Below, piece by piece: positions 1 to 8,847 of a stretch of DNA of 44,902 nt (positions are counted from its first letter, which is position 1; each line of letters starts with the position of its first letter). Source of the stretch: an uncultured Duncaniella sp. (GTDB taxonomy: Bacteria; Bacteroidota; Bacteroidia; Bacteroidales; Muribaculaceae); the NCBI GenBank assembly GCA_910586305.1, contig CAJUGS010000028.1, forward strand, positions 1 to 44,902, in the 5' to 3' direction. A model generated the notes under the pieces. It did no database searches, was not told the DNA's origin, and saw only the letters and a list, made by a program, of their open reading frames with translations. The translations under genes were made by a program, and so were the position numbers.

Positions 1-14
1 TTTATTTTCTACTA

Positions 15-22
15 CAAAGGTA
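15..22 (-). promoter_or_regulatory. possible -7 box of a gene to the left of the window
   Basis: Reading leftwards, the bases spell TACCTTTG, a perfect match to the Bacteroidota -7 consensus TAnnTTTG. The nearest TTTG on the same strand (37-40) is only 14 bases upstream, which is short. It would drive a gene beyond the left edge, so the target cannot be seen. Confidence 0.35.
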
Positions 23-96
23 TGCTTTTTATCCCACAAACACAGCTTTTTTACCGGCGCCCTCATAGACGCAGGCTAATTGCGATATGCCATAAT

Positions 97-131
97 AAAA
101 GCAAGCTACGAGTGTTTCGTAGCTTGCTTTT
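97..131 (-). terminator. intrinsic terminator of tRNA-Cys
   Basis: A perfect inverted repeat with 15-base arms (97-111 and 117-131) and a 5-base loop. It is flanked by A and T runs so that it can end transcription from either side. It lies 2 bases beyond the 3' end of the leftward tRNA-Cys gene. Confidence 0.75.
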
Positions 132-133
132 AG

Positions 134-204
134 AGGTTCCTAGCAGAATCGAACTGCTGTAAACGGTTTTGCAGACCGGCGCCTAACCACTCGGCCAAGG
201 AACC
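134..204 (-). tRNA. tRNA-Cys (anticodon GCA)
   Basis: A full cloverleaf can be read on the minus strand. The acceptor arm GGTTCCT (198-204) pairs with AGGAACC (135-141), the T arm carries GTTCGATTC, and the anticodon loop is CTGCAAA with anticodon GCA at 170-172. The discriminator base (complement of 134) is U, the identity base expected for tRNA-Cys. The length is 71 nt. The CCA end is not encoded, so it would be added by nucleotidyltransferase. A hairpin terminator follows at once. Confidence 0.95.
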
Positions 205-293
205 TTGTGTTCGTTTTTCGTGATGCAAAGGTAGAAGTTATTTTTGAACTGTGCAAATATTTGAGGCGATTTTTTTTACATTGGGACCATTTT

Positions 294-324
294 TTTGCAT
301 TATGGTGGTTTTTTAGTAATTTTG
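294..324 (+). promoter_or_regulatory. promoter of the MerR-type gene
   Basis: TTTG at 294-297, a 19-base spacer and TAATTTTG at 317-324 match the Bacteroidota sigma-ABfr promoter exactly. The expected transcription start is about 329-331, at the GTG start codon itself, which predicts a leaderless mRNA. Confidence 0.75.
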
Positions 325-329
325 TGTCT

Positions 330-671
330 GTGAATAAAGGAAGCACAGACAAGAAGTACTATAAAATAGGTGAGGTCTCAGAGATGCTTGGTCTCCCGGT
401 CTCTACTCTGCGTTTTTGGGAGACGCAGTTTCCTTCCGTATGTCCGAAACGCAATGCCGGAGGGACACGTTATTATACTCCGCAGGATATTGAGGCTGTT
501 AGAATAGTGAGTTTTCTTGTCAGAGACCGCGGGTTGCGTATTGAAGCGGCCCAGGAGGAATTGAGAATTAATCGTGAGGGAATCTCACGCAAGGCCGAGG
601 CTATAGCCGGGCTTACTGCTGTGCGCGACCGCTTACAAGAGTTGCTTGACTCTCTCCACAAACTAAGATAA
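330..671 (+). CDS. MerR family transcriptional regulator
   Basis: A DNA-binding regulator of about 113 residues. An N-terminal winged helix-turn-helix of MerR type opens with YYKIGEVSEMLGLPVSTLRFWE, in which the RFWE element is typical. It runs through GGTRYYTPQDIEAV, and a short helical C-terminal dimerisation segment follows. There is no effector-binding domain, and none of the cysteines expected of metal sensors is placed after the helix-turn-helix. The open frame extends upstream to 207, but those residues lie across the promoter. The GTG at 330 is 6 bases after the -7 box and is the only sensible start before the domain. Short MerR proteins of this kind are common in Bacteroidota next to mltG-like genes. 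The regulon is unknown. mltG follows after 11 bases and is probably co-transcribed. Confidence 0.85.
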   Translation: MNKGSTDKKYYKIGEVSEMLGLPVSTLRFWETQFPSVCPKRNAGGTRYYTPQDIEAVRIVSFLVRDRGLRIEAAQEELRINREGISRKAEAIAGLTAVRDRLQELLDSLHKLR

Positions 672-682
672 TTGATTTGACA

Positions 683-1765
683 ATGCAGAAAAGCAACACA
701 TCGAATAGGAAAAAGGTCAAGGCTAAGAAGCAAGTGGAGAGCTGGCTCGGCCGTCACTCTCTTGGGCTCATGATAGCGGCTATTGCCGTAGTTGTGGCTA
801 TGGGTGGAGTGTTTGCATTTGCGTTTATTCCATACACAGATCAGAAATCACCGGATGGAGACTGGTTGTATATTCCTGAGGGAGCATCTGGGGCAGCGGT
901 TAAGGATAGTCTTAAGAGTTCGTTGGGGTCCTCGATGGGTACAAGGGTATATGTTCTGTGGAGGATGATGGGGGGAGAGCCGTCCAGAAGTAATGGAGCA
1001 TATCGTGTGAATGATGGACTCACGGCCTTGTCGATAAGTCGTCGTTTGGCTACAGGGCGACAGACTCCGGTGAAAGTTGCATTTAATGGTACGCGAACCA
1101 TGGGGCAGCTTGCCGAGCGGGTTGCTTTGCATCTGGAGTGTACTCCCGAGCAGTTTCTGTCTGCCTGTGAGGATGTGCTTCCCGATAGTGGTTTCTCGCG
1201 ACAGAAATTTCCGGCAGCTTTTATTCCTGACAGCTATGAGTTTTATTGGAGTGCGTCGCCTCGAAATGTTGTGAGACGCCTGCTTGATTACCGAAACAGA
1301 TTCTGGACACCTGAGCGGGTTGAGAAGGCGCGGGCGCTTGGCCTGAGCAAGGCGGATGTTGCAACAGTGGCTTCAATTATCGAAGAGGAAACTGCCAAGA
1401 GGGATGAGCGTGGCAAGGTGGCCCGGCTTTATCTAAACCGCATCCATCGTGGCATGAAGCTTCAGGCCGATCCGACGGTCAAATATGCTGTGGGAGATTT
1501 CTCCTTGCGCCGCATTACAGGCGAGCATTTGAAAGTCGCGTCGCCCTACAATACTTACCGGGTGAACGGTCTTCCCCCGGGTCCCATACGCGTCGCCACT
1601 GCCGAGGCAATGGACGCTGTGCTGAATGCCCCGAAACACGATTATATATATATGTGTGCCAAGGAAGATTTCTCGGGATATCACAACTTTGCAACCGACT
1701 ATGCCACCCATCAGGCTAATGCCCGACGTTATCAAGCGGAGCTGAATAGGAAAAATATTCGTTAA
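683..1765 (+). CDS. mltG: endolytic transglycosylase MltG (YceG-like)
   Basis: An inner-membrane lytic transglycosylase that cuts nascent peptidoglycan strands and so limits glycan length. The protein is 360 residues. It has a basic cytoplasmic N-terminus, one membrane helix at about residues 27-48, and a periplasmic YceG/LysM-like and catalytic region. The family signature is clear: ASIIEEETAKRDE at about 230-242, which contains the essential glutamate, then LYLNR and QADPTVKYA, and near the C-terminus SPYNTYRVNGLPPGPI. The start chosen is the ATG at 683, since the in-frame TTG two codons earlier is weaker. It lies close behind the MerR gene, and this pairing suggests a shared transcript. 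The AraC gene that follows has its own -7 box. Confidence 0.95.
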   Translation: MQKSNTSNRKKVKAKKQVESWLGRHSLGLMIAAIAVVVAMGGVFAFAFIPYTDQKSPDGDWLYIPEGASGAAVKDSLKSSLGSSMGTRVYVLWRMMGGEPSRSNGAYRVNDGLTALSISRRLATGRQTPVKVAFNGTRTMGQLAERVALHLECTPEQFLSACEDVLPDSGFSRQKFPAAFIPDSYEFYWSASPRNVVRRLLDYRNRFWTPERVEKARALGLSKADVATVASIIEEETAKRDERGKVARLYLNRIHRGMKLQADPTVKYAVGDFSLRRITGEHLKVASPYNTYRVNGLPPGPIRVATAEAMDAVLNAPKHDYIYMCAKEDFSGYHNFATDYATHQANARRYQAELNRKNIR

Positions 1766-1803
1766 AAAAAGAAAAATAGGACAAATCTTGGCGAGATATG
1801 ATT

Positions 1804-1811
1804 TATCTTTG
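1804..1811 (+). promoter_or_regulatory. -7 box of the AraC gene
   Basis: TATCTTTG matches TAnnTTTG and lies 24 bases before the ATG at 1836. No good TTTG is found 18-22 bases upstream, so the promoter may be weak or need an activator. Confidence 0.5.
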
Positions 1812-1835
1812 CATAGACAATCGCCAATCAGTGCT

Positions 1836-2678
1836 ATGACCTCTCAATTATCTTCGACTACCGACGAATCAATCGCCGTATTCCGATCGCTTGCCGATAT
1901 CCCGTTCATAAAGTTCCCCACACGTCTGGACCGTATGCTCCTTGTTGTGTGTCGCACAGGAGAGATTGCCGCCGAGATTGACCTTAATATGAAAAAAATG
2001 GGTGAATGCTCGGTGATGGTTCTTCGTCCCGGCCACCACATAGGTGTGTGTAGAGTGAGTCCCGACTTCGATGGTTTTTTCATCACTGTGGCACAGGATA
2101 AACTTAACGTCATTCTTCCATCACTGCAATATGTTATACCTTATAGCCTCAAGTATAATTCCGATCCGGTGATAGAGATGGATATCGAAGAGCTTGAGTC
2201 GCTTTCGATGATTTACGATATGCTGAGGCGCAAGATCAAGGAAAACAGACCGTTTACATCCAAGGCAATAGCGTCGTTGTTCGAGGTGCTGTTTTATGAT
2301 GCTCTCGGTATCTATGCGTCTCGCTCGCAGCAAGCTCCTCACAAGAGCCGTCGCGAGGAGTTGCTGACAGACTTTATAGATGTCCTTGAGCGTAATTTCA
2401 GGTCGCAAAGGGCTGTGAGTTTCTATGCCGACAAGCTTTTTGTCACACCCAAACATCTGTCAGCCGTTCTAAAGGAGGTGAGCGGGAAGACTGCGGGAGA
2501 GTGGATTGACAGTCGTGTAATACTTGAAGCCAAACTGATGCTGCGAACCACCGGTATGAATGTACAGGAGATTAGCACGGCCCTTAATTTCTCCAACCAG
2601 TCGTTTTTCGGAAAATATTTCAAGCATCTCACAGGAACGTCGCCACGTGACTATCGTTCTAAACTTTCAGAAGGATGA
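1836..2678 (+). CDS. AraC family transcriptional regulator
   Basis: A predicted transcription factor of 280 residues. The N-terminal part (about 1-170) has no strong sequence motif but has the beta-rich look of an AraC sensor domain. The C-terminal 100 residues carry the double helix-turn-helix of AraC/XylS proteins: VSFYADKLFVTPKHLSAVLK for the first helix-turn-helix, then VQEISTALNFSNQSFFGKYF and HLTGTSPRDYR, the standard family ending. The open frame begins at 1788, upstream of the -7 box, so the ATG at 1836 is preferred. Its stop codon overlaps the start of the TPR gene (ATGA), so the two are translationally coupled and likely act together. The effector and targets are not evident. Confidence 0.9.
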   Translation: MTSQLSSTTDESIAVFRSLADIPFIKFPTRLDRMLLVVCRTGEIAAEIDLNMKKMGECSVMVLRPGHHIGVCRVSPDFDGFFITVAQDKLNVILPSLQYVIPYSLKYNSDPVIEMDIEELESLSMIYDMLRRKIKENRPFTSKAIASLFEVLFYDALGIYASRSQQAPHKSRREELLTDFIDVLERNFRSQRAVSFYADKLFVTPKHLSAVLKEVSGKTAGEWIDSRVILEAKLMLRTTGMNVQEISTALNFSNQSFFGKYFKHLTGTSPRDYRSKLSEG

Positions 2679-3544
2679 TTATGGCCTTGATGCGTGTCAG
2701 ACTTCTGCTTATTGCTTTTTTTGTGGCAATTGGAGTGGGGAAGGGTGTCGCCTCCTTGCAAGATGATTACTATGGTAAAGTGGATGAGGCCGATAAGGCC
2801 TGCCGTGAAGAGAGATGGGAAGATGCGGTCCGATATCTCAAAGAGGCTATGAGGCTTGACCCTGACAATGCGGGAAACATAATGTTGTTGAGCAATCTTG
2901 GTATGGTGCAGTATCGACTTGGAGAGGATTCTCTTGCCATAGCCACGCTTACGGAGGCTCATAGAATAGCTCCGTCATCGGTGACCATATTGTCAAATCG
3001 TGCTCATATATTAATGGAGACAGGGTATGATGGCGAAGCATATGAAGACTATGGGCTGATAATGCAGCTCGACAGCACGGATGTCACCTCGCGCCTGCGC
3101 CATGGCATCATTGCACTCAGGGCAAGAGATATAGAGACTGCTCGTCAAGACTTTGAGTATATTGCCAAACGTTTTCCCTCCACATCTGAGGCTATGGTTG
3201 GCATGGCCACGCTTCATTGCGCTCTTGGCGAATACAAGGAGGCACTGCCATATTATAATGAATTGTTGCGCAATTCGAGAGATATTGAAAGTCTCACCGG
3301 TCGAGCCTTGTGCAATCTCATGACCGACAATCTCCAAGAAGCATCCGACGATATAGCCGAGGCACTCCAGCTGAGCCCGGAAGACGGTGAGTTGTATCTC
3401 TATCGCGCGGCCCTCAACAAGATGAGGTTCCGCCCTGATGATGCTGATGCGGATGCCCGTAGGGCCGTCGATCTCGGGGTTGATCCGGCAAGAGCTCGCC
3501 AGTTTTTGAAAGATGGTGTTGCGGATGGTCGGAAGAGACGTTAA
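2675..3544 (+). CDS. exported tetratricopeptide repeat protein
   Basis: A protein of 289 residues with a signal peptide of about 25 residues (hydrophobic LLLIAFFVAIGVG) and no lipobox cysteine. It should therefore be periplasmic or membrane-tethered. At least five to six TPR-like helical pairs follow, for example ADKACREERWEDAVRYLKEA, LGEDSLAIATLTEAHRIAP, GYDGEAYEDYGLIMQLD and LGEYKEALPYYNELL. TPR arrays act as protein-protein scaffolds, and no enzymatic domain is visible. The ATG at 2675 overlaps the stop of the AraC gene, which suggests coupled expression and a shared pathway, perhaps a sensor or assembly accessory. The C-terminus is basic (GRKRR). Confidence 0.85.
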   Translation: MIMALMRVRLLLIAFFVAIGVGKGVASLQDDYYGKVDEADKACREERWEDAVRYLKEAMRLDPDNAGNIMLLSNLGMVQYRLGEDSLAIATLTEAHRIAPSSVTILSNRAHILMETGYDGEAYEDYGLIMQLDSTDVTSRLRHGIIALRARDIETARQDFEYIAKRFPSTSEAMVGMATLHCALGEYKEALPYYNELLRNSRDIESLTGRALCNLMTDNLQEASDDIAEALQLSPEDGELYLYRAALNKMRFRPDDADADARRAVDLGVDPARARQFLKDGVADGRKRR

Positions 3545-3666
3545 GTTGTTTAAATAGTGTGAGTTTGACACTCGTCAGGCTTGTCCTACTGAAAAAAACG
3601 CATACTCGTTTGTTGGAAAAGAGATGTGAAAAGAGATGGTTCTGATGAATATTTTTTATCCAAATA

Positions 3667-3699
3667 TTTGCATAAGTTTATAAAAATTAATTAACTTTG
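3667..3699 (+). promoter_or_regulatory. promoter of susC/susD
   Basis: TTTG at 3667-3670, a 21-base spacer and TAACTTTG at 3692-3699. The ATG of susC follows 47 bases later. The 3545-3745 interval holds no other gene that I can see. Confidence 0.7.
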
Positions 3700-3745
3700 C
3701 AACCGCGATAAAATCTATCATAATAACCAATCAATTAATTTTACC

Positions 3746-6700
3746 ATGAGAAACGGGAAATCTATCAGTTTTTCAGATTTCCGTGATAGGTGTGGAACCT
3801 ATCTTGGAAAACTCTGCTTCTCGGTGATTTTTGCATTGCTTGCCATCACGGCAGTGGCGCAAAATCAGCTTGTAAGCGGAACAGTGACCGATGAATCCGG
3901 AGAAGGTGTAATCGGTGCGACCGTAATGGTCAAGGGTACAAAGAACGGAACCGCGACAGACATCGACGGTCGGTTCTCGCTAAATACCCCCCCCCAATAG
4001 CACGCTGATATTCAGCTATGTAGGCTATGCAACACAGGAAATTCCTGTAGATGGCAAGAGAGAAATCAACGTGACTCTCAAGGAGAGCCGTGAAATGCTC
4101 GATGAAGTAGTCGTAGTCGGCTACGGTACAGTAAAGCGTCGCGATCTCACAGGCGCAGTTTCTTCAATGAAGAATTCCGATGTTGTTGTTGCTCCTACCA
4201 ACAACGTCATGGAGGCCCTCCAGGGCAAAGTAGCAGGTATGGACATCACCAAGTCATCCGGTGAAACTGGCAGCGATGTCAACATACTCCTCCGCGGTTC
4301 ACGCTCCATCTATGGTAGCAACGAGCCACTTTTCATTATCGATGGTATCCCCGGCAGCTACAGCCAAGTGAACCCAAGCGATATCGAGAGCATCGACGTG
4401 CTCAAAGATGCTTCTTCGACCGCGATATATGGTTCGGCTGGTGCCAATGGTGTAGTAATCATTACCACCAAGCGTGGAGCCGAAGGTAAGGCAATCGTAA
4501 ATTTTGATGCTTATTATGGATTCTCCGGCGATGCCAATTATAAACACGGTATGATTGGCGACGAATGGATTGAGTATCAGAAAGAGGCTTACAAGTACAC
4601 CAATGGCTCTTATCCCTCGGATATGGCCACTCTTATGGGAAATCCCACATTCACCGATGCTATTGAGCAGGGCAAGTGGATTGACTGGGTCGACCTGGCT
4701 TCAGGCCGCAGAGCCACCACTCAGAAATATGCTCTTTCAGTCAGTGGCGGAACTCAGAACACGCGTATCTTCGCTTCGACATCCTACGCACGTGAGGAAG
4801 GCCTTCTCAAAAATGATGAACTCGATCGCTATGCGCTGCGTCTGAATATCGACCAGAAGATCAATCCCTATGCTACTATCGGCTTTACCAGCAATCTCAC
4901 TTACTCTGATCACGACCGTGGTGTGAAGAACACCTTCACCAAGTCGCTCACCTCATTCCCCCTCGGTGATGCATACGATGAAAACGGCAATATCAATCAC
5001 GAGTACATCAACGGACAGTATTCTCCGCTCGGCGACTATATCCAGGATCAGTATGCCAACAATACCAAGTCGACCTATATTAACTCTATTGGCTATCTTG
5101 AGATTACTCCGTTTGACGGTCTGAAATTCCGCACTCAGATCAGCACCACGCTTTCCAACAGCCGCCAGGGCCAGTACTGGGGCAAGGAGGCTAATGCCAA
5201 TCAGCCCTCTTATGGTTCTTCGCCATACGCTCAGAAGACCCACAATAACAACTGGGCCTATACATGGGAGAACATTCTTTCCTATAACAAGGATATAAAG
5301 GATCATTCTTTTGGTGCACAGGTTATTACTTCTTACAACAAGAACACCACAGAGCAGACAATCGCCGGCAGTGGTGGCTTCCTGGTTGACAGCTGGCAGT
5401 TCCATCGTCTGATGTCCGGAGCAAGCAGCCCCTATACCTACTCAGACTACGCACGCACTCAGAAGATGTCTTATGCTTTCCGTGTGAACTATAACTTCAA
5501 GGGCCGCTATCTTCTCACTTTCTCCAACCGTTGGGACGGTGTGAGCTGGTTCTCGGAAGGCCACAAGTGGGACTCTTTCCCCGCAGGTGCTGTGGCATGG
5601 CGCTTCTCCGACGAGGAATTCATGGAGAGCACTCGCGACTGGCTTAACAACGCAAAACTTCGCGTCAGCTACGGTATAACAGGTAACTCCGGTGGTACAG
5701 GTGCTTATGTTACTCAGAGCCAGGCATATCTTTATCCTTCTGCAGGTGTTTCTGTGGGTGGTGTTCCCGTTCAGTTCGCTCAGTACACCGGTACTTTTGC
5801 CGGCAGTAATCTCGGTTGGGAGAAATCTTACAACTGGAACGTCGGCCTTGATTTCGGTGTGATCAACAACCGCATCGATGGATCTATCGAGTGGTTCAAG
5901 ACCGATACCAAGGGCCTGCTCTACAAGCGCACAGTGCCTATCACCGACGGTATCACAGGCTGGGGCTCGCCTCTGGCAAGCTGGCAGAATCTTGCTAAAA
6001 CAGAAAACCACGGTGTTGAATTCACTATCAATTCCCGCAATATCGTCAGCAAGGATTTCAACTGGACCACTACCCTGACCGCCACATGGAGCAAGGAGAA
6101 GATCAAGTCGCTTCCCGACGGCGATCTCATCAGCGAGAGCCTCTTCGAGGGATATCCCATCAAATCCATCTACTCATGGAAATATGCAGGCCTGTGGGGC
6201 ACGAACGATGATGCCGGACTGATGGAGAAGTTTGGCGTAGAGCCGGGTTTCATCAAACTTGAGACAATTGAGCAGTTCACTCAGATGAAGGATGGTAACG
6301 GCAATCTGATGTTTGACGAGAACGGTGAGCCCATGATGGAGGGCGACGACGGTGTGCACAAATATAGCGACGACGACCGTCAGATACTCGGACATCAGAA
6401 CCCCAACTGGATTCTTGGTCTTAATAACACCTTTACCTATAAGGATTTCGATCTCTCGGTATTCATCATGGGCCGTTTCGGACAGACTATTGCCAGCGAT
6501 CTGCTCGGCTACTACACTGGAGAGGATTCGCGCACCAAGAACCAGATTTCCGGTATTGACTACTGGACCGAGAGCAACCAGGGAGCTTATTTCCCCCGTC
6601 CAGGTTCCTCAAAGTCGCAGAGCAAGTTCTATCCTGCGCTTCGCATAGTTGACGGTTCGTTTGCGAAAGTCAAGAACATCACTTTCGGTTACACTCTTCC

Positions 6701-6875
6701 TCGCAAGCTGACCCAGAAGGCACTGATAGATCGTCTGCGTCTCTATTTCACAGCATATAATCCCTGGATTATCGTGAACGACAGCAAACTCAAAGGCACC
6801 GACCCCGAGACAGGCGGATCGGACGCTTTCCCCACCTACAAGCAGTTTGTGTTCGGTATCAACCTCACTCTCTAA
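3746..6875 (+). CDS. SusC/RagA family TonB-dependent outer-membrane transporter, frameshifted at a C9 tract
   Basis: This is the TonB-dependent barrel of a glycan or nutrient uptake pair. The first frame (3746-4000) carries an N-terminal signal segment (FSVIFALLAITAVAQ) and most of a carboxypeptidase-regulatory-like domain (SGTVTDESGEGVIGATVMVKG). It stops just after a run of nine C (3987-3995). The rest continues in the +1 frame: IFSYVGYATQEIPVDG, then the linker DEVVVVGYGT, a plug domain (MDITKSSG, SIDVLKDASSTAIYGSAGANG) and a long beta-barrel ending in FGINLTL. With eight C the gene reads through as 1042 residues, a normal SusC length. As written, the product is truncated after 84 residues. 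A GTG start at 4071 would lack the signal peptide. The cause could be a sequencing error, a true mutation or slippage-based phase variation. susD follows after 21 bases. Confidence 0.9.
3987..3995 (+). repeat. C9 homopolymer that sets the susC reading frame
   Basis: Nine consecutive C bases inside susC. Eight would keep the frame and nine lead to a TAG stop at 3998-4000. Tracts of this length are prone to slippage during replication and to miscounting in sequencing. Confidence 0.9.
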
Positions 6876-6896
6876 TTCTAAAATCGACTATCAACA

Positions 6897-8684
6897 ATGA
6901 AATTATCCAAGATATTTTGGGCTTGCGGAGTGAGCACTGCGCTCATGATGCAGTCATGCTCACTTGACGAGGTCAATCCCGGCGGCTTCACGCTGGAAAA
7001 TCTCGGAACCACCCCCGAGGGCTACGAGACGCTGCTCAACCAGTGCTTCTTCGGTATGGAGCGTAAATTCTACAATGACATTGACTTCATGCGCTTCATG
7101 GAAGGCAATACTGATTTGTGGACCTCCATGCGCAATCAGAAAGGAAGCGACAGCAAGTTTTTCAAGTTCTACGGTGGTGCCAATCCCGATCTCACATACA
7201 CCAATGGTCTGTGGAATGCGGCTTACGATGGTATAGGTGCCTGCAATCTTGCTATCGAGACTGCCGAAAACTGCGCTTTTAAGACTGTAGAGCAGAAGAA
7301 TGCCAAGGTGGCTGTGGCACGTTTCCTTCGTGCGGTATATTACTATAATATCGTTGAGCTTTTCGGAGGTGTTGTCAAGCTGACAGAGGTCAAGAAGACC
7401 AACGATTATGCACCTTCACGCACTGAGCCTCTTGAGATATATCGCGATATTATCATTCCCGACCTTCGTTTTGCAGCGGAGTGGCTTGATAAGGGAGATG
7501 ACAGCTACGATGCTACTCCCACCAAGAAATCGGCGCTCGGTTATCTCTCAAAGGCTTGCCTTGCCACACAGCAGTATGGTACGACTGAGTTTCTACAGGA
7601 AGGTTTCACTGTCGCAAAGGAACTGATTTCCGATTGTGAGGGTGGTGGTTCCAAGTATGGGGCCTTCATGTATGCCGACTATAACGATGTGTTCAAGGAG
7701 GATAACAACAAGGCGAATAAAGAGGCACTGTGGAAATATACTATCGCCACAGGCAAGACCCATGGTTCAAGTAACGGTAACCAGAACACCAACCGTAACG
7801 ACGAGCATTTCTTGTGTGCTCTGAGTCACTTCGGTGCACGAGTGGACAATCAAGAAGTTCGCAAGGCATATGATGGTGGCAAAGAAGGTGACATGATGCC
7901 TGCCCAGCACCTTTTTGACCTCTATGTCCAGGCCGATGGTTCTCTTGACCCGCGCTTCCACATGAACTTCATCACTGAATGGAATGCCAATCAGGAATAT
8001 GCATGGACTGACGGAGATATCGGACGTTACGATAAGGATGCATCTATAAAGGACACTAAGATTGCCGTGGGTGATCTTGCAATACGTTTTGTGATGCCCC
8101 AGGATGATTCGTATGCTGCCGAGGTAGCTGCAAAGGGTACTTCAAACTATCTCCTTGTGGAATATAAGGATGTATATGATGACTCTAACAAGGGCATAAT
8201 AATGACCAAAGGCAATGGCGAAAACCACTACGGTTATTTCTATCCGCTCCTTAAGAAGCATTGCTCAAGCCGCTACTATGATGCCAACTACAACAAGAGC
8301 CGTTTCGGTAATCTTAATGGCGTAATTCCCATGCGTATGTCCGAAGTATATCTCATTGCTGCCGAGTATGACATCCTTCTCAACGGTGGTGCAGCAGCCA
8401 TGGGCTACATCAACAAAGTGCGTGAGCGCGCCGGAGCTAAGGCTCTCAGTGGCTCTGCTACCATCCGCACTGTCCTCGACGAACGTGGCCGTGAGCTCTG
8501 TGGAGAGTTTACACGTTTCTTTGACCTCAAGCGTACCGGGATGTTAAAGGACGCATCCTATCTCCAGAGCACATTCCCCGAGCTTGCAGGCTACTTCAAG
8601 TCGGAGTATGCTCTTCACCCCATACCGTCCAACTATACCGACGTAATCATCACCGGTGATCAATTCAAGAATCCCGGCTTCTAA
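6897..8684 (+). CDS. RagB/SusD family nutrient-uptake outer-membrane lipoprotein
   Basis: The surface lipoprotein partner of the preceding SusC. It captures substrate and closes over the transporter. It has 595 residues with a lipoprotein signal ending in MMQSC, cysteine 21 being the lipid-bearing residue. SusD-type features include NLGTTPEGYETLLNQCF, the TPR-like helices with ARFLRAVYYYNIVELFGGV, and the C-terminal block PMRMSEVYLIAAEYDILLNGG followed by INKVRERAGA, LDERGRELCGEFTRFFDLKRTG and YALHPIPSNY. No sugar hydrolase or sigma/anti-sigma pair adjoins the pair, so the substrate cannot be guessed from context. A strong terminator follows. If susC is off, this protein would have no partner at this locus. 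Confidence 0.95.
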   Translation: MKLSKIFWACGVSTALMMQSCSLDEVNPGGFTLENLGTTPEGYETLLNQCFFGMERKFYNDIDFMRFMEGNTDLWTSMRNQKGSDSKFFKFYGGANPDLTYTNGLWNAAYDGIGACNLAIETAENCAFKTVEQKNAKVAVARFLRAVYYYNIVELFGGVVKLTEVKKTNDYAPSRTEPLEIYRDIIIPDLRFAAEWLDKGDDSYDATPTKKSALGYLSKACLATQQYGTTEFLQEGFTVAKELISDCEGGGSKYGAFMYADYNDVFKEDNNKANKEALWKYTIATGKTHGSSNGNQNTNRNDEHFLCALSHFGARVDNQEVRKAYDGGKEGDMMPAQHLFDLYVQADGSLDPRFHMNFITEWNANQEYAWTDGDIGRYDKDASIKDTKIAVGDLAIRFVMPQDDSYAAEVAAKGTSNYLLVEYKDVYDDSNKGIIMTKGNGENHYGYFYPLLKKHCSSRYYDANYNKSRFGNLNGVIPMRMSEVYLIAAEYDILLNGGAAAMGYINKVRERAGAKALSGSATIRTVLDERGRELCGEFTRFFDLKRTGMLKDASYLQSTFPELAGYFKSEYALHPIPSNYTDVIITGDQFKNPGF

Positions 8685-8735
8685 TCGGTTAATGAATCAA
8701 GGAAGCCTCTGACAAGAGGCAGTAAATGATCGACC

Positions 8736-8770
8736 AGTCCCTTCTCTGTGATAGAGAGGGGACTTTTTTT
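8736..8770 (+). terminator. intrinsic terminator of susC/susD
   Basis: Arms 8736-8747 and 8753-8764 pair with one G-T wobble around a 5-base loop, and a run of T (8764-8770) follows. This is a classic rho-independent terminator 51 bases after the susD stop. Confidence 0.85.
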
Positions 8771-8810
8771 GTTTTATGCTTCTTTTGTGCTTTTTTTGGA
8801 TATTAAGAGA

Positions 8811-8842
8811 TTTGTAGAGCCGGAATTATTTGATTATTTTTG
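8811..8842 (+). promoter_or_regulatory. promoter of the RNA methyltransferase gene
   Basis: TTTG at 8811-8814, a 20-base spacer and TATTTTTG at 8835-8842. The ATG at 8848 begins 6 bases after the -7 box, so the predicted mRNA has essentially no leader. Confidence 0.7.
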
Positions 8843-8847
8843 CGAAT

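Noticed and set aside
140..352. A 70-codon minus-strand open frame
   Set aside because: It overlaps the tRNA-Cys gene and the MerR promoter, and its sequence is mostly the tRNA complement.
4071..6875. An independent SusC gene starting at the GTG 4071
   Set aside because: The frame would lack a signal peptide and the regulatory-like domain, and the upstream frame fits exactly once one C is removed.
3746..8684. A complete polysaccharide utilisation locus
   Set aside because: Only susC and susD are there. No hydrolase, sigma/anti-sigma pair or hybrid sensor adjoins them, and the pullulanase, malQ and GH2 genes lie far away in other transcripts.
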